DNA of 64,000 nucleotides, taken from Rhynchonema sp. JSB1_4 (lineage: Eukaryota; Nematoda; Chromadorea; Monhysterida; Xyalidae). Made by a program: the position numbers and the translations under genes. This document shows, piece by piece, positions 8,937 to 20,975 of this stretch (positions are counted from its first letter, which is position 1; each line of letters begins with the position of its first letter). The stretch lies in contig JASAMV010000259.1 in assembly GCA_030248065.1 (NCBI GenBank), positions 1 to 64,000 of the forward strand, in the 5' to 3' direction. The notes under the pieces are model-generated. The model did not search any database and was not told the DNA's origin. It saw nothing but the letters and a program-made list of their open reading frames with translations.

Positions 8937-10700
8937 ATAATTTATATTTCGGGGGTCGAAACGGCTAAATTTAACGTGTGCTGTACCTTTTTTTTTTTTT
9001 TATTCTGGGCGTTTTAATTAGAATCAATCATCAAACGGGATCACTGAGATAATCACAGTATCACCGAACGACCAACAAATCTGGGCTAGGCAAAAAAAAG
9101 TAAATTAATATCACTGAATTTCACTAAGCGCCAGATCGAGTCGACCCCAGTAGATCTTGGTCCATTGGGCGATCTATTATATTCGATCTTGAGCTCCCAT
9201 CACTCCACTCCAAGTTGCCTCGAAGCTTCAAAGTTCTGGGCGATCAAGGTTGCTCGAGAGGCCAACACGGTTGTGTTCAGCTGGACTGCTTACATCTTGC
9301 CATGGTGCTGTTGTTTCTTTTGGTCCGGTGGATGAAAAGGCAAACATCCATAGTTATTCAAGGATTGTTTGCGATGAATTTAGGCTCTTCTTGATTGGAA
9401 TTTGGTAAATTAGTGATGTGGTGGGTAGGATCAGCAGACGAGTTTGGTATGGGTTACTGTAGTTAGTTGGGATCGGAAGGGATGTGATGAAACTTTCGAT
9501 TGAAGATTGATCGAAAAGGTAAAATTCTACGTCGGTAAAAAACCAGGAGACTCTGCTGTACCTAAAAACCAAAACCTAATATTACACTGAAACCGCGACC
9601 GTGGGATCACATTTTCATTCTGGCCCATTGACAAGCGCATCGCCGTACGTCTCTCAAGCAAACTTGGTAACTGCGTGTCGGTCGCACCGAAGATGAAATA
9701 GGAAAAGTATTTGGGTCGAATTCGAATAGAATTTCGAAATCGAAAAACAGAGTGAAGTGGGAGTTATCCAGTTATCAATACCTAAGTAACACACGAAGGC
9801 AGAAAATTTCGGTGCATTTTGCCTCGTTAAACGGTTTTGTGATGCGAGAACTGGGTACCTAGCTGGCGACGACATTATCCTGATTTTCATTCTTCACGAC
9901 AAACTTTTATTCGTTAAGGGTGACCAAATGACGACTGAAAACTCTGGTTCGTGATTCTGTTGTTAAAAGCAGATATTAATGGTCTGGGAGTTGGTTTTTG
10001 AGCCTGCACTCGCTTTGGAACACCCGAAACATCTTAAGACAATTTCAGTACTTGTAGCAGCCAATGTGTGCAAAAGCATGGATCACGTCACTCGGAGTTA
10101 TTATACCTAATTGGCTTGTTATGTACACGCCAAATGAAACACTGCATCAATGTTCCCAGTCATGATGTCTCAATACTTATTGACACGTTAGATTGACCAT
10201 ATCCACGCTGGTGGTGCCTTTGCATTTATTTAGTTTGCGTACCTTCTAAAACTCTTGTCGTCCGTATTATTTTCGCGTCTGTGGACAACAACACAACAGC
10301 AGCCCCGTCATTTCGGTAATGCACCGCACTGCGCGCACTGTATATGTAGTGTACGTGCAAAGTTGGCGATAACATCGCAGCAACCAACCGCCTCTACCAA
10401 ACATAGAGACATTGCACACCCACGCAACGCGTGTATGCGCGTGTGTTCGGTGTCGGTGTACGCTGCCGTATACGACGACAGAAACATGTACATTTACATA
10501 CAGACACATGTGATCAACGTCGCACGAATGTATTTGCCCGCCACCACCACATCACGTTTATGTGCGCACTGCCAGCCACCCCAACATGTGTGCTTTTTGG
10601 TGATTTCGTTGTTCTCTTTTTTTCAACAACTGAACGCTTGTTGCCATTTTATGCGTGACGCAGCTTGGCTTATGACTCAAAACAGCTGCCTGATTTCCTA
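8937..10700. other. Unique non-coding stretch
   Basis: A poly-T run (about 8987-9001) is followed by AT-rich unique sequence. I see no supported exon, RNA gene or repeat array. It lies between the divergent ORC3 and AFF genes and could hold promoter or 5' untranslated sequence of either. Confidence 0.4.
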
Positions 10701-10884
10701 CGTATACTCTGACAATTCTTTTGGGAGAAACTTTTCAACCGCGTTGCCTGATCCGTAAAGCGCATTGTGCGTGCACTGGCTACGGAAGTCACGTGACCGC
10801 TATAGCCAGTGCACGCATCATGCGCTTTACGGATCAGGCAACGCGTTTGAAAAGTTTCTCCCAAAAGAATTGTCAGAGTATACA
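10701..10884. mobile_element. TA-flanked palindromic MITE
   Basis: A 184-bp near-perfect palindrome has ends CGTATACTCTGACAATTC and GAATTGTCAGAGTATACA, flanked by TA on both sides (10699-10700, 10885-10886). The arms also share TTTTGGGAGAAACTTTTCAA, TTGCCTGATCCGTAAAGCGC and GTGCACTGGCTA. Arms of about 85 bp nearly meet in the middle. TA flanks and total palindromy suggest a Tc1/mariner-type MITE or snapback element. Confidence 0.75.
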
Positions 10885-13800
10885 TATCGTTCGTTACCAA
10901 CCAGCCAACACTGACGTATTCAGTACGTGTGTATACAGTCCGAGTTATTACGCAATCAAATGCAAAACTCTTATTGTCACTGTTTTCTATGATCAGCTGT
11001 TGATTTCCAATGTTTTGTCATTTTCATTTGCCGGCTCACAGCAGCGATCAAGTCTCATTGTTGTTGGATTTTGCACCGTCAAGTGAGCCATATTTGCTGA
11101 ATCTAATTTGTGGTTTGCTTCACGCATTGTGCATTCAGAACATGCTACGCTGTCTTCGTTACGTCGCTCTGAGTTTGTGAACCGTGCCGAAAGCAGTTTG
11201 AAAAAACATCGCTTTCCACACACCGCCCAGTGACTGTTCCATATCGCACGGCCGTCAAGTCGAAACGAATTTTATGTTCTGTTTCTAGACGAGGCTGATC
11301 GTTTATCGTGCAGGTGCAGTCGATAGAATGTGGTTCAGTACGGTTTATTAACTTTGAACTGATCGCGCACAGCCGCATTATACATACTTAAGTATAATAT
11401 GTGGATTTGATGAAGGGTTTCATGGAAACTGTGGCTAGCTGGCAATATTGCAATCTGCATATTGTACATAATACGCTTATCAATACGTTTCTACGCTGGT
11501 GTGAGGCTGATCACGTCACTAGGTTCTTAAAACGGTAGATAAACATAGATTTATATAGTCTAGTTTAGCTACAGTTCGGCCAGCACTACCATCCCCTTGT
11601 CGACTGCAAAAATCCATTCGTCCTAAACGCTCTTCACATTGTGAACAATTTGAAGAAGCGTTGACTCTCCCTGGTGGTCCCGTCAGATACAGGTTTCATC
11701 AATCGCCAGCGTGACGCTTTGACGCTTTGTTGTGACTCTGACTGGCTGGTGTGTGACTAAACGCACCAATTTGCAGCAACGTTCGTCGTTCCAGCTGTTG
11801 GGTTATGCACTGCAGCGCTCTGCGTTTTGTGCCTGAATATTCATGTTATCATCAAAACACGATTGCCGCCGACGCCCTGGTGATTCTGCTGAAGTCTGTT
11901 GCAATATTGGTTTGATGAAAAACATCTGCTGTTAAACTTTCTGTCATCTCGTCTCGAGCAATGTTGGCTTCGCTTGTCTGATAACGTGCGGAATGCTTCG
12001 TCATTCTAGCGCTCTCGTGTCTGTGCGGTGCTGCTTGAAAGCTTATCGGGTGTAAGTTGCTGATCTAAATAACACTAGCCTGATTCGTAAACAGCACGTG
12101 GTCACATTTTTTGCCTATTGACCAGTAGTAACCTTGCTGCATTTAGTTAGGTAATGGGTGTGCGACGCAAGAAAGACCTTGAGTTGACAGTTTTTTTTGA
12201 ACAATTGCTGTGGAGCGACCTGGACCCGAAACGTAAAAATATTGAAATCCGAAATACAAAAAGCCGAATAAATGTCCTGACATTAAAGTGTGAAAGCTCA
12301 TGTTTGGTGTTCATTTTTGCGCAGTTGTTCTTGTTCCCTTTCAGAAATTTTAACCTACGTGCATACTTTCTGACCGAAAACCAAGCGATAAAATGCTCAC
12401 TCAGTGGACGCATTTTTGCAAACCATAGTTCATGTCAATTTTAAACATCTGCCCAAAATTGTGCGTTTTTTGTGTAACATTTTGACATTCATTATATAAT
12501 TGTGCAGATACAAATTTTGTATTGATATCTCTTCGGTCAACCACATTTGTTCTTTTTTATGAAAATCTTAAAGGAAAATAATTTCGAAAGAAATTGGTTT
12601 GTAGTTTTACCATACGGATCCAATCAACATGCAAGTTTAGGCGCATTATCAGCATGTCTAATACAAGAACAACAACGAAACGAATACCACAGTGGCAAGT
12701 TCCGGAGGGGCTTTTTTAGTTTTTGTGCACGGGTTATTGGCTTACCATCCGGTTGTCAGTCTTGTCTCTCTGCTGAACAGGCCATATTGCACTAGGTACC
12801 TGCCGTCAACACTCGATCAGCGTGTTTTACTTGCACCGTTTATTTTATCGTTCAACGTCCAAGGCAGACTCGGGTTTTTACGCTTGCACAGTTGTTTGTT
12901 CCCGTTTCGTCGTCGCACTGCTAAAACTACAGACAGTCATATCATTATTACACCACGTCATTTATGCGGGCAGTGCGCTCATTTAGGCAGGTCTCTTGTT
13001 GTACTCGCTGTGATTAACTTTGTTTTGATTGACTAGTGCAACCATACCAGTTTCATGAAGAAAGATCCTATACTTTATCAATTTCCGGGCTTATCTCGCT
13101 GCATCTATGAAATTTCTTTTTTAAACTCCTTAATCGCTCACAACAAGCGAAAAAGTCAGCATTCAAACCAAACGTGTGTTTCGTGTTATTGATCACTGTC
13201 GTTCGGATTTCAAATCGCACCTCCCGCCTACCGCATCACTAGAATATTTTTTGTCACACGCTTATTCTGCCAGCTCGTGGAGCACACAGAAAACATGATT
13301 TTTTAGTTTGTTCAAACAGTGTGGTCTTTCTTGCGCTAACGTCTGTTTGTTGTGTGATTTCAGCCAATGTGACGTTGGTTAAACAGAGTTGTTGTTGTCG
13401 TTAACCTCAATAACTTTCCAGTAATGTTTTTTTCGAAACTGTCATGTTATACCTATTAGCTGTCTACTCAGTACTCACCCACCCGCACGCCTGGCTCTTT
13501 TCACTGTAAATACGTGATGTTTGCAATGTGAAGTATAATCATGATCGATCTCTCCAGCAAATCCGCAGAGCTGATGTTACAGAACCGACATAGCTTAGAT
13601 TTTATGACCCCCGTGTCTGTGACCGTTGACCGACTCTCGTTTTTATCTCATTCAATGTACTGTGTCCAGTAATGTTGGTCTGTTTCGCCCTGCTTTCGCA
13701 GACTGACCGAGGCGCCAGGGCTCGTCGTCGTCAGTGCGAATGTGTTTCTTTAGCTGCACTGAACCTGAAAGTCTGTTCTGTGCTTCATTTATACCATGTG

Positions 13801-16344
13801 GTGTCAATCAGTGTTTTTCTTTCACTTCGCCGATCTTTCTTTATAACTTAAAACTTATGTCTCTCAAGCAGACAGCGGTACAAACAACAAACTATCCGAA
13901 AGATGTTATCTCCACAGTTGGCCACGCACGTAGAATCGTTTAACTGTGTGTTTGTCTTGCAGAAATGTTGCACTGTGTAACGCCTGGAGGATCTTTACGC
14001 CAGGAGTGACTTTCTTGGATTTCATCTGGTTTTCAAACCCGTACGCGCCTCGCTTTGTCGAATTCCCTTGAACGAAAATGCAAGATTCAAATTTCCATTA
14101 CGCGCAATTCAAATGGTGTCGGGTTCATTCAAACAAAACCTGTTGTGGGGGAAGTTAATTTCCCAGTCAAACTTTTGGGCGTATCCAATCCAGTTGAACT
14201 AATTGTTCTGTGTTTGTTGTGCGAAAGGTTTGATGTTGTACGCGTCTGAAATTCTAAAGCTTTGACATCTAGCCACGATTTGTAGAAGTATAATGCAGTA
14301 CCTCATCACCTACAGGATACCCACACGGATGTGATTATTGGCAGTAACCTGTTTTGATATGATATTTGTCATAGTACGTTCCATTATGATGCAAGTTTCG
14401 CGAAACATACACCCTTTGTCACTTTGCTCTGCACCATCGTCGTTGACGGTCACACGCTGACGTCGAAAAAAGTGTGCAGCAGCACCTCATTTCGATATTA
14501 GTGTGCAACATATTGATAATATAATAGAGTACGTCTTTTTTGTTGCTAATGTTACCTGTAGCAAGTTTCTGTTAATCATTCACGCGTCAACGCACGGTTC
14601 TCGCTGTGACTGTATTTGTAACAATCAAATAAAACTCCGATGAACGACCGCAGGTCACCACAGAACTTGTTGTCTGTGAACGTGGCTGGAATTCTGTTTC
14701 TCTTCTGCATATTGCAGGGCGCAAGCGCAAATTTCTGAACCGTCGCGCTGAACGTGCAGAACAACTTGCGCGTGCGTGCGCTTCAACACCGTATATTATG
14801 TATTTCGCTTGGGCGTTTTGCAACGCATTCGAGCATCAGCGCGCAGCTATATTATACGTGCGATCGTATACGGCCATTTTTCTTCTAAATCCACAAAAGC
14901 AAGCCGTAGCTGCGCCAGTCCAATCCTATTTGTATTCTAGATCGCTGATTTTGATAATAGACATACCAAGTGCAACTTAACTGCTCAGCAGCACAATAAT
15001 AACGACGCCGCATACCATGCACGTAATATTCGGAATTGTGTTGTGTCGCGTGTCTGCGTGCAGCCGTCCTCAACAACGTCGCAGTCTCGCACCGAAATAT
15101 CTATAACTTTTATTTTTGTCCTACCAAAAATACTTTTTACCATTGTACAAATATGCATGTATTGTTGTACCGACGTTACACCTACATATTGTTTGCATAC
15201 ATACCAACCGATGCGTGCGGGCAGCGAGCGAACACTGCATAATAATGCACGGTATGAATTCACAATGTGCACGTGTGCACAAGGTTCTTTGGTATACAGT
15301 TATGTCACGTGTCCTCACGATCACAACGTTTGACTGTTGCTTCAACTAAAATAAAGCTTTCGATCGAAGCTCAAAGTAGAAGATCAAGCGCAAGCCTGAG
15401 CTTAACCACAGGGCGAACTTGTAGCCGAATTCCGAACATGAGTTCAGACCGTTCACTGCGGCTGCACGAGGCGTACTAGTACCCATTTCTTTATGTGTTG
15501 TGTACAAATTTAATTTACCTACCGATTATTTAGACATTAGTTGTACATTTCTATAGTATTTTGCCCTGACAACAACAGGTAAGGCAAAGACGACGTTGCA
15601 GCTATCCTGCCTTACGTGCGCAATATCTCTCATGTGTTTCCACGTATAAACTTACCTTCTGACATCGACAGTTGGGCCCCTTCAGTGTATGTTTAAAATC
15701 AATTGATTTGTCGTCTGTTGATCGCGCAATGATCGTCTAGTTTTCTGACAAATTGCATTTTTTGTATTAAAAACTGTTGTTTGATACAGTGCGTCTAGAT
15801 AATTTAATTTGCTGTCTTATTTTCGGCGCCTTGCTCAAGGTACGTGATGCTTCTTAACCTTTATTCATTGGTATTATTTGCTTTGATCGTCATGTGAGGT
15901 GTTTTGCCCGTTGACATAAGTTATCAACTCAGATCTGCGATTTACAACAATTTGCATTCTACTCAGTTTCCGTGGAGATACTGCTGCAGGCTTCAGTGAC
16001 AGTGAAAGTTTGTGCTAGTTAAGGCGCGTGTGATCTTTTTATGATTGTATCTGTATATGACAACTCAGCCAAGTGCAACCCTTCAGCCCTTTTGTGAAAC
16101 TTCTCAACTACATACATAGTAGATATATCGCAATGGTCTTTTTCATGCTGACAGTTGAGCCAGAGCTCAATTTTATCCAAAGGTATGGGCCCCAAAATGT
16201 GAGCCGTTCATTCACATGCACATTGGCAAAATCGAGAACTTCGCAATTTTCCCTTTTTCTTAAAATTGTCGTAGGGTTTAACAAAACGCAAACGGTAACT
16301 CGACTTAGACTTGCAACTTTATAATTTAACATTAAAGCGCGAAA
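10885..16344. other. Long unique T-rich stretch upstream of AFF exons
   Basis: About 5.4 kb lacks repeats and shows no gene I can support. The plus strand is rich in GT and T, as in the AFF introns and the 3' stretch, so it may be transcribed as 5' untranslated exon or first-intron sequence of the AFF gene. A good acceptor (TTCTCTTCTGCATATTGCAG, ending near 14717) is followed by a basic peptide (RKRKFLNRRAERAEQLARA) that could be an early exon, but no phase partner was found. Confidence 0.35.
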
Positions 16345-16345
16345 C

Positions 16346-16640
16346 CAGAGATCGGAAACGGGCCGGGTAAAGTCGGCCCGGCCCGGCCCGGCCCGGTCGG
16401 CGAAAAGTCCGGCCCGGCCCGGTGGAGGGCTGCAGGTCGGCCCGGCCCGGCCCGGCCCGGTCAGCCAATTTTCAAGGGCTGAAAACTAAAAAAGTCCAAA
16501 ACGCTGAAAAAAAATCGAAAATTTTCTGCAGAATACTTGTTTTCACTGGTACAGCTGGTGATACCTGATGCAGAATACGAATCGGGCCGGGATGGTCGGC
16601 TTCGGCTCGAAAAGGCCCGGCCCGACATCATCGAATTTCA
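16346..16640 (+). repeat. GGCCCGG-array element, incomplete
   Basis: It begins CAGAGATCGGAAACGGGCC and has dense CGGCCCGGCCCGG runs at 16370-16470 and again near 16585-16625. The left tip resembles the CAGAGGTCGCAATCGGG family but the right tip was not found. AT-rich sequence lies between the two GC blocks. Confidence 0.5.
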
Positions 16641-16912
16641 ATAAAAAATCGTGATTTTTTCCTGCAAATTAGCCAAAATTTCTTGCGATTCAGCAGCTTA
16701 GGACCGACTTCTACAAATAGGCAGATTTACTCCTAAAATGAGCATTTTAGGCCTAAAGTCGGTGCGGTGCTTATTAGGTCAATGTTGTCAAAATACCCTT
16801 CTTGTAGGCAACTTTTCCAAAAAGGGAAAAAGTAGGTCTTGATTTTCACCTGAAAATGTGACTTTTTCTTGAATTGGGTCTTCCCCGCTGGGGCTATGGG
16901 TGGGCACAATCA

Positions 16913-17310
16913 GTGTAGTACTTGGCCTGGGTGTTGACGATAGATAGATGACCCAAGTCCGAAATCTGGGGGGGGGTCGACCCAAACTTGTTGACGATAG
17001 ATAGATGGTGTGGGGGGTCGCCAAAAATCAAGGCATAGTATAGTGTACCAAGTAGATAATAATGTGTAAATATTAATGAAAATGTACTTAGATGTACTAA
17101 ATCCGCGCGTAGCGCGCGATTTTTTGCCTATTTGGGGTGAAAAATACCGATTTTGAGCCATTTTGAGTCAAAAATGTCAATTTTGGGTTCGAAATGTATT
17201 GACGATAGATAGATTGTTCCCAAAATTTGTTGACGATAGATAGATTAGCCCATAAGTGTTGACGATAGATAGATGAAATCAAAAAGTGTTGGCGATAGAT
17301 AGATGAATTT
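16913..17310 (+). repeat. GTTGACGATAGATAGAT array, copy 2, with hAT-like left end
   Basis: The left end is CAGTGTAGTACTTGG (from 16913). Six motif copies begin near 16933, 16990, 17199, 17228, 17257 and 17288 (the last changed to GGCGATAG). Spacing and intervening sequence match the array at 7670-8075, including the palindrome CGCGCGTAGCGCGCG and AATACCGATTTTGAGCC. The right end was not found; the element may be truncated by the next one. Confidence 0.75.
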
Positions 17311-17395
17311 GGGTTTTTTTAGGGGTTCCGAGGTCGAAAAACACCGATTTTTGCCTTTGAAAAGCATAAATCTACTTACTCGAGATACCCTTTGG

Positions 17396-17813
17396 CAGTG
17401 TAGTGGCAGGCCCATGTGTGGGAGGTAAGTATGATGCGGGGTTGGGACCGGAAGCGTGAAAGGTATGATTTTGGTCACCCAAAAAGGCGAAAAAACGGGT
17501 AAAACACCGTTTTTGTGATACAATTTTGGCCAAAAATTGAGGTAAAAATAGTACTTTTTCAAAATTTTCGCCGAAAATCGCCTAAACATAGGTATTATGG
17601 GTGGGTTTGCGCGCGGAGCGCGCGATTTTTGGGAAAATAAGGTCGAAAAACACTGATTTATGCCTTAAAAAGGTATAAAATTGCTTGTGAGAGGTATGAT
17701 TTGGAGTTGTGAGAGGTACGTACTCAACCCCCCCCAACCCCCCCTCGGGTTTTGTGGTAGGTAAGTACTGAGAGGGGGGTAACCCCCCAACCCCCCCCCC
17801 AGTCACTACTATG
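17396..17813. mobile_element. hAT-like MITE, CAGTGTAGTGGC family, with perfect 8-bp duplication
   Basis: The ends are CAGTGTAGTGGCAGG and CCCAGTCACTACTATG, flanked by a perfect CCCTTTGG on both sides (17388-17395, 17814-17821). Removing it restores a continuous GATACCCTTTGGGGTCGG target. The motif GAGAGGTA(T/C)GAT or GGTAAGTA recurs near both ends, and a GC palindrome (GCGCGCGGAGCGCGCG) lies near 17610. It is inserted in a CTCGAGATAGATACC repeat. Confidence 0.75.
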
Positions 17814-17843
17814 CCCTTTGGGGTCGGCCCTCCCCCCGAGGGT

Positions 17844-18119
17844 ACTCGAGATAGATACCCCTTAGCACTTAGCAGTGTAGTTCCTGGTCCGGCGCGGCGG
17901 TTAGTGTACCTACCCCTTTTTTCCGTGCGGCGGTTAGTGCTCGAGATAGATACCTTGCCCCCCCATCCCCCCTGAGGGTTGACTCGAGATAGATACCCCT
18001 TAGCACTTAGCAGTGTAGTTCCTGGTCCGGCGCGGCGGTTAGTGTACCTACCCCTTTTTTCCGTCCGGCGGTTAGTGTACCTCCCTGGGAGGGAAGGGGG
18101 GGGGAAGACCCAAATTCAG
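17844..18119 (+). repeat. 138-bp tandem duplication containing a hAT-like left end
   Basis: The sequence from ACTCGAGATAGATACCCCTT at 17844 recurs at 17982, 138 bp on. Each unit contains GCACTTAG|CAGTGTAGTTCCTGG followed by CGGCGCGGCGGTTAGTGTACC. Only one matching right end exists (18398), so the duplication copied a left end together with its flank. Confidence 0.65.
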
Positions 18120-18398
18120 GAAAAAGTCACTTTTTGAGATAGAAAATTTGACCGATTTTTGCCCCTTTTTAGAAAAAATTCTCCATAAAAAGGGTATTTT
18201 GGCGACTTTTGACATCATTGACGTAAAAATCACCCATTTTAGGCCTAAAAATGCCCATTTTAGGCCTAAAAATGCCGATTTTAGGCAAAAATTGAGGCGG
18301 TTGGTGTACCTGGCGCGGCGGTTAGTGTACTAGTGTACCTTGGTCGCGGCGGTTAGTGTACCTTAGGGGGACCCCCCTCCCCCCCAGGAACTACACTG
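18011..18398. mobile_element. hAT-like MITE, CAGTGTAGTTCCTGG family, GGCGGTTAGTGTACC array
   Basis: The ends are CAGTGTAGTTCCTGG and CCAGGAACTACACTG; the flanks are GCACTTAG and CCCCTTAG (6 of 8). About five copies of GGCGGTTAGTGTACC occur near both ends. The middle has AAATGCCCATTTTAGGCC repeated twice, a stretch shared with several other families here. Confidence 0.65.
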
Positions 18399-18448
18399 CC
18401 CCTTAGGGGGGCAATCCCCCCATCCCCCCTGCCACTACAGTGCCTGTA

Positions 18449-18930
18449 CCCAATACCTGGCCTCTGACCCAATACCCAATACTCAATTCAATACCCAATA
18501 CCAGCTGAGCAGACCCACCCAATACCCAATACCAGGCGTGGCACCCAATACCTGACCCAATACCAAAGTTGAAGATTATCTGGAAAAATTTTGACTTTTT
18601 GGTCGTTTAAAATGATGATGAAAGTGATTTTCTATCATTTGAGAAACAAGTTCAGTTGTCAAGTATGGACACTCGAACGAATTTCTGATCATAAACCATC
18701 AATTTGAGGAAAAAACTAGAAAAAATTAGACAAATTATGGGTCATTTTGGCATTGCCTAAATGGAATCGCACCCACCCAGTACCAAGCGCGCCACCCAAT
18801 ACCCAATACCAATACCAGGTATTGGGTCAGTATTGGGTACCCAATACCACACCCAACCCAATACCAGGTATTGGGTATTGGGTGGATTGGGTATGGCTAT
18901 TGGGTATTGTGCCCATGCCTATTCCCTAAA
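18449..18930 (+). repeat. CCCAATACC / GGTATTGGGT array
   Basis: More than a dozen copies of (A)CCCAATACC occur at 18449-18570 and 18770-18860, then in reverse (GGTATTGGGT) to 18910. This makes a palindromic arrangement around a unique AT-rich middle. A tip-like TGTGCCCATGCCTATTCCC follows. Related arrays are at 19330-19490 and 20335-20690. Confidence 0.75.
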
Positions 18931-19318
18931 ATAGAGCCCCTCCAATATAGAGCCTTCAAAAATACAGCCCCCCTAAATAGGGTCAGTGAAAAAATAGAGC
19001 CCCCCAAAAATACAGCCCCCCCAACTTGGAATGCCCCGCTTGGGGGTCGTAAAGTCAAGTTCTTGTATAAGACACCTTATGTACAACGTTTGTGGTTGAG
19101 TATATGATGACGTAAAGCCTTTTATGGAAGATTTGCACCTAAAACACTCAATAATGACCAGTAACACCCTGACAGAACTCCATTTTATGGGCATTTTTGG
19201 GAACATTTTTTTGAGATTTTGGGCAGCGAAAAAATACAGCCCCCCTCCCAAAAAATAGAGCCCCCCAAAATACAGCCCCCCTAAAAGGGGTCAGTGAAAA
19301 AATACGGCCCCCCTTGTG
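18930..19318. repeat. AAAATAGAGCCCCCC / AAATACAGCCCCCC array element
   Basis: Copies of AAATA(G/C)AGCCCCCC occur at 18930-19023 and 19230-19315, on either side of about 200 bp of unique sequence (AATGACCAGTAACACCCTG and others). The two-sided layout matches the other motif-array elements but clear inverted tips are not seen. Confidence 0.55.
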
Positions 19319-19329
19319 TTTTAGATTTT

Positions 19330-19494
19330 ACGGTACCCAATACCAATACCGGCAATACCACCCAATACCTTTACCAATACCACTGTTTGGTATTGGTATT
19401 GGGTGTAATTCTGGTATTGGGTATTGGTATTGAAGCTGGCGTGGTATTGGCATTGGGTTTGCCCAGGTATTGGGTCAAAACCAATACCCAATAT
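19330..19494 (+). repeat. CCCAATACC / GGTATTGGGT array, second block
   Basis: A short palindromic block runs through CCCAATACC and ACCAATACC, then GGTATTGGTATTGGG. It abuts the TATACTTGCG element inserted at 19495. Confidence 0.65.
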
Positions 19495-20328
19495 TATACT
19501 TGCGTATTTTTCCGGAAAATATATTTTTGAAAAAAAAACGTTTTTTTCCGAAAAAAACCGTTTTTTCCAAATATTTTTCCAGTACTTAAGGATACCCATG
19601 GTCATTGTAGTGGCAGGCAGATGGTTGCAAGGTACTCTTGGGGGGATCCAGATGGTTGCAAAGTACCCCCTACCTAGCCTCCGGAAGGTTGCAAGATACC
19701 CCTACCTAGGGTCCGAAAAAAGAGTGTTTTTTGCATGCATTACACTGCAAAATTGGAGAAAAAATTGGTACGTTTTTGCATTTTGGCCAAAAATTTGCCT
19801 AAAATAGCTATTAAAGTGAGGCTTGCGCGATTTTTGGGGTTTTGAGGTCGAAAAATACCCATTTTTGCCCATGAAAACCTTAAATTGATGGTTGCAAGGT
19901 ACCCTCCGGGGTGGTTGCAAGGTACCTACACTTCCCCCCCCAATCCCCCCAAGGGGTGGTTGCAAGGTTACCCCTTAGGGGGGAATCCCCCCTATCCCCC
20001 CCAGCCACTACACTGCCCGTGGTTCAAAAACGCCCATTTTGGAGAAAATTTTATCGGGAAATGGCCTGAAATAGGCAAAAAATGCACTTGGAGATTAAAA
20101 AGTGCTCATTTTGAACTGTTTAGCACCGAACCGATTTACATTGGTTTTGACAACATCCTATCGCAACCTTTGAAAATATCTCGGAAATTTTTTTTAAAAA
20201 AACCGTTTTTTTCCAAAAGTTGCCACTTGGAAAAATTCCCGGAAAAATAAAAACGTTTTTTCCGGGCCTCGGGAAAAAACGTTTTTTTTCGAAAAAAAAA
20301 ACGGTTTTGTTTCCGGCCCGCAAGTATA
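19495..20328 (+). mobile_element. hAT-like MITE, TATACTTGCG family (copy 3), split by a nested insertion
   Basis: The ends TATACTTGCG and CGCAAGTATA match copies at 351-777 and 2394-2755. The left 108 bp and right 305 bp are collinear with copy 1; between them is the 19603-20015 element. The 8-bp flanks (CCCAATAT, CACAGTGT) match poorly. It is itself inserted in a CCCAATACC array. Confidence 0.75.
19603..20015. mobile_element. hAT-like MITE, CAxTGTAGTGGC family, GGTTGCAAGGTACC array
   Basis: The ends are CATTGTAGTGGC and GCCACTACACTG; the flanks are CCCATGGT and CCCGTGGT (7 of 8). Copy 1 of the host family reads across the empty site, confirming the insertion. About six copies of GGTTGCAAGGTACC lie near both ends. 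A fragment of the same family is at 33775-33850. Confidence 0.8.
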
Positions 20329-20334
20329 CACAGT

Positions 20335-20695
20335 GTTAATCCAGAAAAGCCCAATACCAAACCAATACCTGACTCAAAACTCAATACCAAACCAATACCA
20401 AACTCAATACCAACCCAATACCAGACCAAAAACCCAATACTAAACCAATACTAAAACCAATGCCCAATACCAACCCAACACCCAGTACTCAATCAATACC
20501 AATACCAACCCAATACTAAAGCCAATAGCAGGCACTTCAGCAGTATTGATCTGGTATTGGGTACTGGTATTGGTATTGGGTCTCACCCGGTATTGGTATT
20601 GGGTCATCAATTTGGTATTGGTATTGGGTATTGGTACAGGGGCGGTATTGGTATTGGGTGTCAAAAGTGGTATTGTGCCCAGGCCTACTCGCGGC
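20335..20695. repeat. CCAATACC / GGTATTGG palindromic array, third block
   Basis: The left side has repeated CCAATACC(A/C); from about 20550 the right side has the reverse form GGTATTGGTATTGGGT. It ends with GGTATTGTGCCCAGGCCTA, resembling the end of the block at 18449-18930. Confidence 0.7.
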
Positions 20696-20975
20696 TACAC
20701 TATCTGCCCCTTCGAAAAAAACGGGGGTCCGGTCCACTATCTCCCCCTCCCGGCCAGGAACTACACTGTTCGGTTCTCACGTTCTCAGCACCCCAAACAA
20801 AGTGACTATTTTTAAAGCTTCCAGTTCATTTGAAGCTAGTTACAGGCCATTTCCCAACAAAAATTTGTCGTTTTTTTCAAAAATATATTTTGTGGAATAA
20901 TGCGCAAGTATAGGATAGTGCACCACCGGAGGGAGAGATGCTGCACCCGAGGAGGGAGGGGGACCCCTCCCCACA

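Noticed and set aside
8302..8937. 211-codon plus-strand open frame
   Set aside because: It covers the tip and decayed parts of GGCCCGG repeats; no family match and no splice context.
10255..10758. 167-codon plus-strand open frame rich in His, Cys and Thr
   Set aside because: It runs into the palindromic MITE at 10701, lacks splice partners, and both strands are equally open in this CAC-rich stretch.
14713..14800. Possible early AFF exon encoding RKRKFLNRRAERAEQLARA
   Set aside because: The acceptor is good, but no matching donor, phase partner or clear family motif was found.
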